Shown in pieces: positions 8,946 through 18,140 of a stretch of 64,000 nt of DNA. Both the position numbers and the translations under genes were made by a program. The DNA comes from Leeuwenhoekiella polynyae (lineage in GTDB: Bacteria; Bacteroidota; Bacteroidia; Flavobacteriales; Flavobacteriaceae): assembly GCF_042683665.1 (NCBI RefSeq), contig NZ_JBHUOO010000024.1, one strand, 5' to 3'. How positions within the stretch are numbered: position 1 is the stretch's first letter; every line of letters starts with the position of its first letter. The notes under the pieces were generated by a model. The model did no database searches. It was not told the origin of the DNA and was given only the letters and a program-made list of their open reading frames with translations.

Positions 8946-9428
8946 TTAGTTGTGATCGCCTTCATCGGGCTTATCAATAAAACGTTCCTTTTTTGTCGTG
9001 CTACTGATCGTAGGATCTTCGTGCATCATTTTTTTATCTAAACCGGCACTGTCAACACCCAAAAACTCCTGAGCCTGGGTAGGATTAGTAACCTGTTTTA
9101 CATCGTCTTGATGAATGATAATGGGATGTGCAAAAAGCTCCGGACGATTTTTGATGATATTGATGTAATCATTCTCATCATAATCCGCTGTTTTCAGTTC
9201 GTCATCATCACTAACATCTTCAAAACTAAACAGCTCTTTAAGGGGCTTATTCAATTCATCTGCTAATTCTGCCCATTGCGTCCCGGTAAGGGGCGTTTTT
9301 GCAATATCTATAGTTTGTAGCTCTTTATCTTTTACAGCAGCAATATGCGCGTTTGTGCGCTCACCCGTACGGGTGGTACTGCTGTAAATGAGCGTGATCT
9401 GGTTTTCGTCTCTTGCTATACTTTTCAT
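8946..9428 (-). CDS. ArsC/Spx-fold protein lacking the catalytic cysteine
   Basis: A 160-residue protein. The segment TQWAELADELNKPLKELFSF and the later ENDYINIIKNRPELFAHPII resemble the helical part and the ArsC-type 'P-loop and Arg' region of arsenate reductase / Spx / YffB proteins. At the N-terminal strand-loop, where a CxxS/R active site is expected, the sequence reads YSSTTRTGERT with no Cys; there is no Cys in the whole protein. It is therefore unlikely to be a reductase and may be a binding or regulatory form. The acidic C-terminal tail is probably disordered. It sits 9 bp downstream of the HPF-like gene and is likely cotranscribed with it. Confidence 0.6.
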   Translation of the reverse strand: MKSIARDENQITLIYSSTTRTGERTNAHIAAVKDKELQTIDIAKTPLTGTQWAELADELNKPLKELFSFEDVSDDDELKTADYDENDYINIIKNRPELFAHPIIIHQDDVKQVTNPTQAQEFLGVDSAGLDKKMMHEDPTISSTTKKERFIDKPDEGDHN

Positions 9429-9437
9429 ATCTAATTT

Positions 9438-9740
9438 TTAATGAGACTTCATTTTAGCTTTTCGTTTTTGCAACTGAATGTTGAGTTCCCGGGTAGCTTC
9501 TTTTACCGACTCGTGAAAACTCTTAGAACTGTGATCAGCAAATAATCTGGGTCCCGGTGCACTCAGTCTGATTCCGGCAATTTTCCCCGTTTCGTCACTT
9601 GAGGTATTTTCGGTTTTAAAGAAAATATCTGCGCGTACGATAAAGTCGTATTTGTTAGCTAATTTATCCAATTGCTCTTTTGTAAATTCTTCTAATGCAG
9701 CACTTGCAGCCACATCGTGATATTCAAAGTTATAGTTCAT
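9438..9740 (-). CDS. HPF/RaiA-family ribosome-associated protein (short form)
   Basis: A 100-residue protein beginning MNYNFEYHDVAASAALEEFT, with LDKLANKYDFIVRADIFFKTE and a basic end (QLQKRKAKMKSH). This is the beta-alpha-beta-beta-beta-alpha pattern of short hibernation-promoting / sigma-54 modulation proteins. It is predicted to bind the 30S decoding region in stationary phase or stress. Only the short domain is present. It is upstream of the ArsC-fold gene, so the pair may form a stress operon. Confidence 0.75.
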   Translation of the reverse strand: MNYNFEYHDVAASAALEEFTKEQLDKLANKYDFIVRADIFFKTENTSSDETGKIAGIRLSAPGPRLFADHSSKSFHESVKEATRELNIQLQKRKAKMKSH

Positions 9741-9844
9741 AAAAGTTTCTTTTTATAATGTAACCTTAAAGTTAACGAAAGCCGGATGCCTTTCAATACA
9801 TTTTAGGCTTTCTTTGACACCTTTACGTTAATGAAACTTAAATT

Positions 9845-10828
9845 TTAAGGTAGTTCTTCTGCTTTGCCTGTTTCTGCTTCGGGTTCCTCACCGCCATTGA
9901 TGTACATGGAAGCTAGAATACCACCTCCTAATGCTAAAACGATTACGCCAAGCGAAACCCACTCCGGGATTTCAATCATATGCGAGAAAATCATTTTTAA
10001 TCCTACAAACGCGAGAATTACCACAAGACTGTAATGAATGTATTGAAACTTCTGAAGCATTCTGGATATCAAGAAATACATAGAACGCAATCCTAATATT
10101 GCGAGAATGTTTGAGGTGAATACTAAAAATGGGTCTGCTGTAATCGCCAGGATAGCCGGAATGCTGTCTAAGGCAAAAAGAATATCGGTAAGTTCTATAA
10201 CAATCAAAGCTAAGAAAAGGGGCGTAGCTGCTTTTTTTCCTTGTTCTTTGATGAAAAAGTCATGACCTTCCATTTTCGTAGTAACCGGAAAAAGCTTTTT
10301 TACTGCTTTATAAACTGTAGAATCCTGCGGATCGTAATCGCTATCATCAGACTTGAGCATTCGATATGCCGTAAAAAGTAAGAACCCACCAAAAACGTAA
10401 ATAATCCATTCAAATTTATTGATGAGTGCTACACCAAAAACGATCATGAGTGCTCTAAAAATAATAGCTCCCAGAATTCCCCAGAACAAGACGCGGTGCT
10501 GGTATTTAGGCGGAATTTTAAAAGAAGAAAAGATCACAGCAATCACAAATACGTTGTCTATACTGAGGGATAATTCTATGAGGTAACCGGTGATGTATTT
10601 CAACACGGCGCTATCTGGACTCAAACCTGTAGGGTTTTCTACCAATTCAGCATTAAAAAGCCAGTAGATCACGCCGCTAAAAGCCATTGCAATCGTAAAC
10701 CAAACCGCGGTCCAGATCCCCGCTTCTTTACTTTTTATAACATGGTCATTTTTATTAAAAACACCCAGATCGAGTGCAAGGCAAATTAAAATGAAAGCGA
10801 TAAAAAGTCCCCAGACGAGCATATACAA
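9845..10828 (-). CDS. TerC family integral membrane protein
   Basis: A 327-residue polytopic membrane protein with about eight or nine hydrophobic segments. The conserved acidic membrane motifs of TerC are present: LSLSIDNVFVIAVIF (about residue 90) and ELTDILFALDSIPAILA (about residue 215). The family is linked to tellurite resistance and to Mn2+ or other metal handling at the secretion translocon. It is divergent from the aconitase gene, with 145 bp between them. A loose GAAAGCC/GGCTTTC inverted pair at about 9779-9822 could be a weak 3' hairpin. Confidence 0.9.
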   Translation of the reverse strand: MYMLVWGLFIAFILICLALDLGVFNKNDHVIKSKEAGIWTAVWFTIAMAFSGVIYWLFNAELVENPTGLSPDSAVLKYITGYLIELSLSIDNVFVIAVIFSSFKIPPKYQHRVLFWGILGAIIFRALMIVFGVALINKFEWIIYVFGGFLLFTAYRMLKSDDSDYDPQDSTVYKAVKKLFPVTTKMEGHDFFIKEQGKKAATPLFLALIVIELTDILFALDSIPAILAITADPFLVFTSNILAILGLRSMYFLISRMLQKFQYIHYSLVVILAFVGLKMIFSHMIEIPEWVSLGVIVLALGGGILASMYINGGEEPEAETGKAEELP

Positions 10829-10973
10829 TTGAATTAGTTAAGCTGTTTTATAATTGCACAAAGTTACTATAGTTTACAGGCCTTCAAGAGGTTTAGGTTC
10901 TAAATTGCTGTTAAATAATTGTAGGTGTATATGCTTCTCTATAATTTAATGGGGAATCCAAAAAAAAACGGTA

Positions 10974-12941
10974 ATGAACCCTTTAAATGTTACTCAAAAA
11001 CTCATCAACAACCATCTTGTAGCCGGCGAACTTATTCCGGGGGAAGAAATCGGTCTCAAGATCGATCAGGCTTTATTACAAGACGCAACCGGAACACTGG
11101 TGCAGCTTGAACTAGAAGCCATGAACTTAGACCGCGCCAAAACCGAGGTTGCGGTACAATATGTAGATCATAATCTTTTGCAAACGGACTTTAAAAACGC
11201 CGATGATCACGCGTTTTTACACAGTGCGGCTCAAAAATTCGGGCTGTGGTTTAGCCGCCCCGGTAATGGTGTTAGTCATCCGGTGCATATGGAGCGGTTT
11301 GGCAAGCCCGGTAAAACACTGGTTGGGAGTGACAGTCACAGCTGTGCAGCCGGTTCGCTGGGCATGCTTGCAATCGGTACGGGGGGTCTGGATGTCGCGG
11401 CTGCTATTGCCGGACAACCTTATTTTGTAAAAATGCCGAACGTAATGGGGGTTAAGCTCACCGGTAAATTACCTGATTGGGTGAGTGCCAAAGACGTAAT
11501 TTTGGAAATGCTGCGCCGCCACGATGTAAAAGGAGGCGTGGGTAAGATCGTTGAATACTACGGAGACGGACTGCAGCACCTTAGTGCTATGGATCGTCAC
11601 GTGATCGCCAATATGGGAGCAGAACTGGGTGCTACAACAACGGTTTTTCCAAGTGATCAGGAAACCAAACGCTTTTTAAAATCTCAGGACCGTGAAGCAG
11701 ACTGGATTGAATTGGTTGCTGATGCAGGTTGTGAATATGATCTGCACGAACATATAGAACTGGATAAACTGGTTCCCTTAATTGCATTGCCCACCAGTCC
11801 CGGAAACGTGGTTCCGGTAAGTGAGGTAGCCGGGAAACCCATTTCTCAGGTAGTGATTGGTTCTTCGGCAAACCCCGGGTTACGCGATTTTTGGATTGCC
11901 GGAGCGATTGTAAAAGGCAAATCGGTTAATCCGGATGTTTCTTTTGATGTCAATCCTACGAGCCGCCAGATCATACAGAATATGATAGATACTAAAGCCT
12001 TTGCCAATCTGATTACTGCAGGAGCACGCTTTCACCAGAGTGGGTGTATGGGGTGTATTGGGATGGGGCAGGCCCCTGCGAGCGGTACCATCAGTTTGCG
12101 TACGATGCCGCGTAATTTCCCCGATCGTTCCGGGACTAAGGACGATCAGGTGCATTTGTGCAGTCCAGAGACCGCTGCTGCTTCGGCATTAACGGGTAAA
12201 ATTACCGATCCTCGGGATTTAGCCGATCTGTATGCTATGACCTATCCACAGTATGAGGATCCGGAACTGCACATCATCAATAGGGATATGCTGGTTGCTC
12301 CGGCAGAAGACGGCAGTAAAGTAGCGCTGAAAAAAGGTCCGAATATCAAGTCCTTACCGCATATTGATGCACTTCAGGATCGTTATGAGATTCCGGTTTT
12401 ACTGAAAATGGGAGATAATATTTCAACCGATGAGATCTTAAAAGCCGGTGCCGAAGTGCTTCCGTTTCGATCGAATCTGCCTGAAATAAGCAAATACAGC
12501 TATACGGTGATAGATGAGACTTTTTACGACCGGGCCATGGAAACCAAACATCAGGAGGGTGGCCATATCGTGGTTGCCGGAGAAAACTATGCACAGGGTA
12601 GTAGTCGCGAGCACGCTGCTTTAGCCCCTAAATATCTGGGACAGGTTGCCGTAATCGCTAAAAGTTATGCGCGTATTGCCTGGCAGAATCTCGTGAATTT
12701 TGGAATCCTTCCGCTGGAGTTTGAGAATCCTGATGATCTGGAAAAAATAGAGCAGGGTGATACCATTCAGTTTAAAAATCTTCTTGATCTGGTCAAAAAC
12801 AGAAATACTATAGAAGTACTTATTAAAAAAGAAACCGGGACCATTTCCATACCTACCAAACATACGCTGAGCGACCGGCAGATTCGTGTGTTATTAAAAG
12901 GAGGAATCATTAACGACTTTAAAGAGAAACTTTCCGTTTAA
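10974..12941 (+). CDS. Aconitate hydratase, Aquifex-type
   Basis: A 655-residue fused enzyme with LeuC-like and LeuD-like halves. The 4Fe-4S ligands are visible: Cys124 in SDSHSCAAGS, and Cys358 and Cys361 in GCMGCIG. The swivel domain carries the substrate-binding loop YAQGSSREHAAL and the NISTDEI motif. The length of about 655 matches the short 'Aquifex-type' aconitases, not the 850-900-aa AcnA/AcnB. It isomerises citrate to isocitrate in the TCA cycle. The ATG at 10974 gives MNPLNVTQKLINNHLVAGEL; an ATG at 10925 in another frame is not used. This gene is noticeably more GC-rich than the block at 26-58 kb. Confidence 0.92.
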   Translation: MNPLNVTQKLINNHLVAGELIPGEEIGLKIDQALLQDATGTLVQLELEAMNLDRAKTEVAVQYVDHNLLQTDFKNADDHAFLHSAAQKFGLWFSRPGNGVSHPVHMERFGKPGKTLVGSDSHSCAAGSLGMLAIGTGGLDVAAAIAGQPYFVKMPNVMGVKLTGKLPDWVSAKDVILEMLRRHDVKGGVGKIVEYYGDGLQHLSAMDRHVIANMGAELGATTTVFPSDQETKRFLKSQDREADWIELVADAGCEYDLHEHIELDKLVPLIALPTSPGNVVPVSEVAGKPISQVVIGSSANPGLRDFWIAGAIVKGKSVNPDVSFDVNPTSRQIIQNMIDTKAFANLITAGARFHQSGCMGCIGMGQAPASGTISLRTMPRNFPDRSGTKDDQVHLCSPETAAASALTGKITDPRDLADLYAMTYPQYEDPELHIINRDMLVAPAEDGSKVALKKGPNIKSLPHIDALQDRYEIPVLLKMGDNISTDEILKAGAEVLPFRSNLPEISKYSYTVIDETFYDRAMETKHQEGGHIVVAGENYAQGSSREHAALAPKYLGQVAVIAKSYARIAWQNLVNFGILPLEFENPDDLEKIEQGDTIQFKNLLDLVKNRNTIEVLIKKETGTISIPTKHTLSDRQIRVLLKGGIINDFKEKLSV

Positions 12942-13083
12942 ATTATTTACTAGGAATACTTTGTGCTGCTTGTGCGATACAAATGCTCAAAACTACACCG
13001 GGATTATCTTATAAATGCGTTAATCTCTCAGCGTTATTGATTGATCAATAGTACATTTGACAGCTGTTTATGAGCAACAGGAT

Positions 13084-13392
13084 ATGGAAGAAAACCTACA
13101 TAAAAAATACCTGCGACGTGCCAATAATTGGGCTCATCAAGGAAAAGAGGTAAGAGGAGGAGGCGCTTTTGGTGCGGTTATCGCAAAAGATACGCTCCGA
13201 ATTGCAGCAGGTACTAATCGGGTAGGAGCTCCTACAGATTGTATGCAGCACGCAGGACCGGCGGTAATTCAGGAAGCTGGTAAGCCGTTAAATTCTAAGT
13301 ATTTATCAGGCTGTTCACATACCGGAAAAAGCCATGCAGCATTTAATTTAAAACAAGTACTGCGTGAGGAAGCCCTTGCAGTCTGGAACTAG
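13084..13392 (+). pseudogene. Degenerate, C-terminally shortened nucleoside/guanine deaminase-like protein
   Basis: From ATG 13084 (a TTG at 13057 is also possible) a 102-residue product aligns by eye with GuaD/CMP-dCMP-type deaminases: LRRANNWAHQGKEVRGGGAFGAVIAKD corresponds to the usual '..A..GGGPFGAVIVKDG'. The zinc and catalytic residues are lost: HAE has become HAG, and the TSCEPCPMC segment has become SHTGKSHAAF. The C-terminal third is missing. It keeps an open frame, so it may be an expressed pseudoenzyme or a recent relic. The stop at 13390-13392 lies 4 bp before the FNT gene. Confidence 0.6.
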
Positions 13393-13396
13393 AATT

Positions 13397-14242
13397 ATGA
13401 GCGAAGAAGAAGTTAAGCAGCAGAATATAGATCAGGAACTGGAGAAATCTGAAATTTCTGAAGAATCTCAGGCAAAAAGTCACGGGGAGATTTTAAAAGA
13501 GCAAATCTGTGAAGGAAAAAAAATATATACTCTAAGCACCAGCAGTGTGTTGATGAGTTCGCTTACAGCGGGTTTAGAGCTGGGTTTCAGTTTTATGATG
13601 CTGTGTAGTGTGTTTTACTTTTTCTCAGATACCCTGCCTGAAGCAAGTTTATTCAAAATTATTGCTCTGGTCTATCCCTTAGGATTTATACTGGTTGTTT
13701 TAGGGCAATCCATTTTATTTACGGAACAAACCTCCTTATTAACGCTGCCGGTTTTAAATCGTAAACAAAGTCTTGCCAGTCTGTTGAGAATTTGGGGGCT
13801 GGTTATTTTAGGAAACTTAATAGGAGGGTGGCTCATCGCATTGGTAATGCTTTGGCTGGGGCCTCAACTTCATATTTTTGATACTGAAACAATCGTGAAA
13901 ATTGGTACTCACGTTGCTGACTTTTCGTTACCTACTATCCTGGTAAGCGCAATTCTTGCAGGGTGGATGATGGGATTACTCTCGTGGTTGGTTACTTCTT
14001 CAAAAGATACGGTAAGCCGCATCATTATTATATTTCTCATCACAGCTACTATGGCCTTTGCCGGTTTACATCACAGTATCATTGGTAATATAGAAGTCTT
14101 TAGCGCCTACCTTTTAGGTCCTGAACTTACATTAGGAAGATACCTTTGGGTTCAATCTACCGCATTACTAGGTAATGCGGTAGGCGGAGCATTCTTTGTC
14201 GCGTTGCTGAAATACAGAGCTTTTGTAAATAATGTGAGTTAA
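13397..14242 (+). CDS. Formate/nitrite transporter (FNT) family protein, YfdC-like
   Basis: A 281-residue protein. The hydrophilic acidic N-terminus (MSEEEVKQQNIDQELEKSEI) is followed by six hydrophobic segments. The FNT features are SSVLMSSLTAGLELGFSF, GQSILFTEQTSLLTLPVL, GNLIGGWLI, FAGLHHSIIGNIEVF and GNAVGGAFF. The long N-terminal tail resembles the YfdC branch, whose substrate is not settled. I choose ATG 13397 over an upstream in-frame ATG at 13364, because the upstream one lies within the deaminase frame and gives an unusual leader. Location: inner membrane. Confidence 0.85.
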   Translation: MSEEEVKQQNIDQELEKSEISEESQAKSHGEILKEQICEGKKIYTLSTSSVLMSSLTAGLELGFSFMMLCSVFYFFSDTLPEASLFKIIALVYPLGFILVVLGQSILFTEQTSLLTLPVLNRKQSLASLLRIWGLVILGNLIGGWLIALVMLWLGPQLHIFDTETIVKIGTHVADFSLPTILVSAILAGWMMGLLSWLVTSSKDTVSRIIIIFLITATMAFAGLHHSIIGNIEVFSAYLLGPELTLGRYLWVQSTALLGNAVGGAFFVALLKYRAFVNNVS

Positions 14243-14288
14243 AAATCTTAAATTAAGGGAGTTGCCGTTACCTAAAAAACCATCGATT

Positions 14289-14846
14289 ATGAAACCAGGA
14301 GTAGGATTATTAGTTGTACTGATATTGGTCTCTTGTGGAAGTTCTAAAAACAGGGATGCCACGACCAATGCACATTTGAATCAATGGATAGCAGACCGGT
14401 CTTTTGAAATCGAATCTAATTTTGCCATGCCTATGAATACGGTAGCGGTAAGTGCAGTTCTTAACAGTAGTATTTTAGGTCCCGGAAACAATTCAGGTCA
14501 AATAAATCTTATCGGGAATCCGAATTATCTTCGGATTAAAGGGGATAGTGTTTATGCTGAATTACCCTTTTTCGGAGAACGAAGAATGGGTGGCGGTTAC
14601 ACGAACAGAGACACCGGTATCAACATAGAAGATATCGCCAAAGATTATGCGGTAACTACGAAGCGGGGCATGTATATCATTACCTTTTCAGCCAAAGACA
14701 AACAAGGAAATGAAGCTTATAATTTTATCCTCAATTTGAGTCCGAATTTAAATGCTAATTTTTCAGTAAACAGTACGCAGCGTACCGTGATGCAGTTTCG
14801 TGGTGCTGTAGCTGAACTTCAAGAAAAAGAGCAGGATTCAGAATAA
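14289..14846 (+). CDS. DUF4251 family lipoprotein
   Basis: A 185-residue protein with a lipoprotein signal (MKPGVGLLVVLILVSCGSSK, Cys at residue 16). The mature part, with ADRSFEIESNFAMPMNT, QINLIGNPNYLRIKGDSVYAELPF and GMYIITFSAKD, fits the Bacteroidota DUF4251 family, whose function is unknown. I prefer ATG 14289 to a TTG at 14262 because it gives a compact signal peptide. It follows the FNT gene by 46 bp on the same strand. Confidence 0.8.
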   Translation: MKPGVGLLVVLILVSCGSSKNRDATTNAHLNQWIADRSFEIESNFAMPMNTVAVSAVLNSSILGPGNNSGQINLIGNPNYLRIKGDSVYAELPFFGERRMGGGYTNRDTGINIEDIAKDYAVTTKRGMYIITFSAKDKQGNEAYNFILNLSPNLNANFSVNSTQRTVMQFRGAVAELQEKEQDSE

Positions 14847-15003
14847 ATTGAGAAAGCTTTTTACTCAAACTTCAAAAGGAGTCTAAAGAAAACAGAGCTT
14901 TAATACGGAATCCTGTTACTTGAAGACCTGAAAGTTGCAGCCTGTATGCTCTGATCTTGAAAAAGCATGATTTGCTCTACTGGATAATCGAGCTTTATAA
15001 GCA

Positions 15004-15100
15004 CGCGATACAATCACGCGCTAACACGTATTCTAGAAATGGATTGTTCAGTTTCATGCTTCGCGGACCTGCCTTTGTCAGACGGACCGGTTTGCTTCAA
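15004..15100. repeat. Short palindromic repeats in the 14,847-15,118 gap
   Basis: This non-coding gap contains CGCGATACAATCACG (15004-15018), a small hairpin that recurs as CGCGATACAATCGCG at 61193-61207 and, in variant form, in every unit of the tandem repeat at 21.5-22.8 kb. Near 15067-15096 a degenerate piece of the 126-bp element (see 15543) is present (CCTGCCTTTGTCAGACGGAC). Nothing else is seen in the gap. Confidence 0.55.
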
Positions 15101-15118
15101 AGGGATTTCCCGGTATGC

Positions 15119-15298
15119 CTAGCGTTTCTTCACCACAAAGGGCACTAATAAGGAAGCTATAGTACCTACTACAATCCCTCCAATGGCTCCAAGCTTGAGT
15201 GAATTTACAAGTTTGTGGGTGTCCAGATAGTAGAAGCCAAATACAAAGATAAGCACGGCTAAAAATGTTATTAGGAAAATTTTAATTCGGTAATTCAT
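15119..15298 (-). CDS. Small membrane protein, 59 aa
   Basis: The minus-strand ORF starts at ATG 15298 (MNYRIKIFLITFLAVLIFVF) and ends at TAG 15119. It has two hydrophobic segments (residues about 6-24 and 36-54), a short polar link with HKLVNSLKLG, and a basic end (KKR). The pattern is that of a two-helix inner-membrane protein, and its clean composition between non-coding repeats argues for a real gene. No family recognised. Confidence 0.55.
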   Translation of the reverse strand: MNYRIKIFLITFLAVLIFVFGFYYLDTHKLVNSLKLGAIGGIVVGTIASLLVPFVVKKR

Positions 15299-15542
15299 AA
15301 CTGATTTTTTTGGTTACACGCTAATCGAGGTTTACAAGCTTATTCACCCCGAAGTAAAAAGTCGTTCTTAAGTACCCTTAAGGTTGCTTTAAAAATATTT
15401 TTATATAAATTACAAAATCAGTTTTTAAGGATTCTTAAGTCTAGGGTTAATTCCTATTATTTTAAGAAAACTATAGCATACTGCCTGGGTGCATTTAAAA
15501 GATCTTTAGCCAGAGTCCTAAAAAAATAATTTTTATAACCCG

Positions 15543-15668
15543 TTTATTGGCGCCGACAAAGGGTTTAATACCCCGAGGCTTGCCTCGAAATTGAAAATTT
15601 GTTGCTAACGAATGCCTCGTGGGCCTGCCTTTGTCGGCAGACAGGCTTGCCCCGAGGTAGTTTACTTT
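15543..15668. repeat. Dispersed 126-bp element, copy 1
   Basis: Nearly identical over 126 bp to 24158-24283 (TTTATTGGCGCC...GGTAGTTTACTTT). It contains paired arms (GCCGACAAAGG near the left and CCTTTGTCGGC near the right) and a CGAGG-CTTG-CCTCG hairpin, so it should fold strongly. It has no ORF. It occupies part of the 477-bp gap between the small membrane protein and the TonB receptor; the rest of the gap shows only AT-rich sequence, presumably with the receptor promoter. Confidence 0.8.
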
Positions 15669-15775
15669 AAGTTGTTTGCTTGTTGCAGCGTGGGGCATTC
15701 TAGCCAAATTTTTAAAAAAAATACAACATTTGCAAAATAGAACCGTCTTTATAATAAATCAATCAACTATCTATA

Positions 15776-18139
15776 ATGCAGATTTATCTAAGGCCTGCTC
15801 CAGGCAGTAATTCCATGTTGCTTTCTCTCCTTTTTCTTTTTTTATTCAGTAGTATGGGGATAACTGCTCAGGAGACTTATACGCTAAGCGGTAGCATTAC
15901 CGATGCTAAAAACGGAGAAGAACTGCCAGGTGCCAGTGTTTGGATCAAAGAACTAGAAACCGGTGGCACTACGAATGCGTATGGTTTTTATTCCATTACC
16001 GTGCCTCAGGGTAGCTATACGCTAAGCATCAGTTACGTGGGCTATACCACTCAAGAACAGCGAATCGAGTTTACAGATAATAGAGAATTGCACATCGAAT
16101 TAATTCCGGAATCAACCTCTTTACAGGAAGTGGTTATTTCGTCTAAGAAAAAAGATCTGAATGTGACCTCTACTCAAATGAGTGCCAATACGCTCAATAT
16201 GCAGGAGATTGCTAAAGTGCCGGTTTTGTTTGGTGAGAAAGATGTGCTAAAAACCATACAATTGTTACCGGGTATTAAAGCCAATGAAGTAGGGAGTGGT
16301 TTTTTTGTGCGTGGGGGGAGTGCCGGGCAAAACCTCATTCTTTTGGATGAAGCTCCTGTTTACAATGCCTCACATATGTTGGGTTTATTTTCGGTATTCA
16401 ATTCGGATGCGATCAAAGACCTCACGTTGTACAAAGGACACATTCCTGCAAACTATGGAGGCAGAGCCTCTTCGGTGATGGATGTACAGATGAATAACGG
16501 GAATAACAAAGGTTTTTCTGCTTCCGGAGGAATTGGTACTATTGCTTCCCGACTCACTATAGAGGCGCCTATTGTAAAAGATAAAGGTTCGTTTATGCTT
16601 TCTGGCAGGCGTACCTATTTGGATTTATTTTTAAAATTATCTAATGATGAAGATACCCGCAATACGTCGCTTTATTTTTATGATTTTAATGCAAAAGCCA
16701 ACTATAAAATAGGCGCTAACGACCGGATTTATCTTTCGGGGTATTTTGGGAGAGACCAGTTTGGGTTTAGTGATGAGTTTGGTTTTGACTGGGGAAATAC
16801 CACAGCAACCTTACGCTGGAATCATCTTTTTAACGATAAACTATTCTCAAACACTACGGTGCTCTATAGTGATTACAACTACCGGGTTGAAATAGGAGGG
16901 GATGAGGGGCAAAATAACGGCTTCAGTATTGAATCGGCTATTGAAGATTTTAGCCTTAAACAAGATTATAAGTATTATTGGAATAACTCTAATACCGTGC
17001 AATTTGGCTGGAATGCGACCCGACATCATTTTGTTCCGGGAGAAATTAGAAGTGAAGCCAATGCTAATGTGAATGATTTATTGCTTCAGAAAAAGTATGC
17101 CTGGGAAGCCGGAGTTTACCTCTCTGATGAACAAGAGATTACCGATAACCTGCGTGCCAATTTCGGACTCCGCTATTCGTGGTTTGCACAAACCGGCCCC
17201 GGAGCTATTTTCACGTACGATGCCGAGGGAGATATAGCCAGTACCACAACTTATGATTCCGGTGAATTTGTAAAAACCTATGGGGGTTTTGAACCCAGGG
17301 TAGGGCTTACCTATCTGCTTTCTGAAGCGAGTTCGATCAAGGCATCGTACAACCGCAACCGGCAGTATTTGCATTTGATCTCCAATTCGACCAGTGGAAC
17401 TCCCATAGACCTGTGGATTCCCAGTAGCAATAACGTAAAACCACAGCTTTCTGATCAGTATGCCTTAGGCTATTACCGAAATTTTAAGAACAATACTTTT
17501 GAAACTTCAGTGGAAGTGTATTACAAAGGCATGCAAAATCAGATCGATTACCGCACCGGAGCTGAACTGATCTTCAATGAAAATGTAGAATCTCAGTTGT
17601 TGTTTGGTAAAGGCTGGTCGTATGGAGCCGAGTTTTATTTCAAGAAAAACCTTGGGCGCTTTACCGGATGGTTGAGTTATACCTGGTCTAAAACCGAACG
17701 TAAATTTGACGGTATCGATACCGGAAATCCGTATCCCGCAAGTTGGGATCGTACGCACGATCTTTCTTTGGTAGGAATGTATCAGTTGAGTCCCAAGTGG
17801 TCCTTATCGGCTACATTTGCCTATCGTACGGGAAATGCCGTTACCTTTCCTGTAGGGAAATATGAGGTAGATGACGAAGTGGTAAACCTCTACGATACGC
17901 GGAATGCCAACCGATTCCCGGCGTATCACCGTTTAGATCTCGGAGCAACCCGAAGCATTAAAAAGACCAAAAAGTGGGAGATGAGTACCACCTTTTCCTT
18001 ATACAATGCGTATGGCAGAAAGAATGCGTATCAAATCAATTTTAAAGAAGCCGAAAATGACCCCAACCGAACCGAAGCCGTCAAACTCTCCTTATTCAGT
18101 TTTTTCCCAGCTGTTTCGTGGAATTTTAAATTCAATTAA
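15776..18139 (+). CDS. TonB-dependent receptor with carboxypeptidase-like regulatory domain
   Basis: A 787-residue outer-membrane protein. A signal peptide (possibly starting at the inner Met, 15815) ends near GITAQE. A carboxypeptidase-regulatory-like beta-sandwich covers residues about 33-115 (LSGSITDAKNGEELPGASV). A plug domain follows (VPVLFGEKDVLKTIQLLPG, GFFVRGGSAGQNLILLDEAPVYNASH), then a beta-barrel ending in Phe-Asn (VSWNFKFN). It imports a ligand with TonB energy; the ligand is unknown. It lacks a SusD partner but is followed at once by a DUF4249 lipoprotein, a pairing common in this phylum. Confidence 0.92.
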   Translation: MQIYLRPAPGSNSMLLSLLFLFLFSSMGITAQETYTLSGSITDAKNGEELPGASVWIKELETGGTTNAYGFYSITVPQGSYTLSISYVGYTTQEQRIEFTDNRELHIELIPESTSLQEVVISSKKKDLNVTSTQMSANTLNMQEIAKVPVLFGEKDVLKTIQLLPGIKANEVGSGFFVRGGSAGQNLILLDEAPVYNASHMLGLFSVFNSDAIKDLTLYKGHIPANYGGRASSVMDVQMNNGNNKGFSASGGIGTIASRLTIEAPIVKDKGSFMLSGRRTYLDLFLKLSNDEDTRNTSLYFYDFNAKANYKIGANDRIYLSGYFGRDQFGFSDEFGFDWGNTTATLRWNHLFNDKLFSNTTVLYSDYNYRVEIGGDEGQNNGFSIESAIEDFSLKQDYKYYWNNSNTVQFGWNATRHHFVPGEIRSEANANVNDLLLQKKYAWEAGVYLSDEQEITDNLRANFGLRYSWFAQTGPGAIFTYDAEGDIASTTTYDSGEFVKTYGGFEPRVGLTYLLSEASSIKASYNRNRQYLHLISNSTSGTPIDLWIPSSNNVKPQLSDQYALGYYRNFKNNTFETSVEVYYKGMQNQIDYRTGAELIFNENVESQLLFGKGWSYGAEFYFKKNLGRFTGWLSYTWSKTERKFDGIDTGNPYPASWDRTHDLSLVGMYQLSPKWSLSATFAYRTGNAVTFPVGKYEVDDEVVNLYDTRNANRFPAYHRLDLGATRSIKKTKKWEMSTTFSLYNAYGRKNAYQINFKEAENDPNRTEAVKLSLFSFFPAVSWNFKFN

Positions 18140-18140
18140 G

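Noticed and set aside
9779..9822. Strong terminator after the TerC gene
   Set aside because: The GAAAGCC/GGCTTTC arms are only 7 bp with a loop of about 29 bases, too weak to annotate as a terminator.
11203..12863. Short frames on both strands inside the aconitase gene
   Set aside because: Shadows of a GC-richer coding region whose frame shows all the iron-sulfur and substrate motifs.
14957..15148. A 63-codon frame, with a similar 66-codon frame at 61131-61331
   Set aside because: Both contain the translated CGCGATACAATC hairpin repeat (HAIQSR in each), which explains their likeness; no other coding signs.
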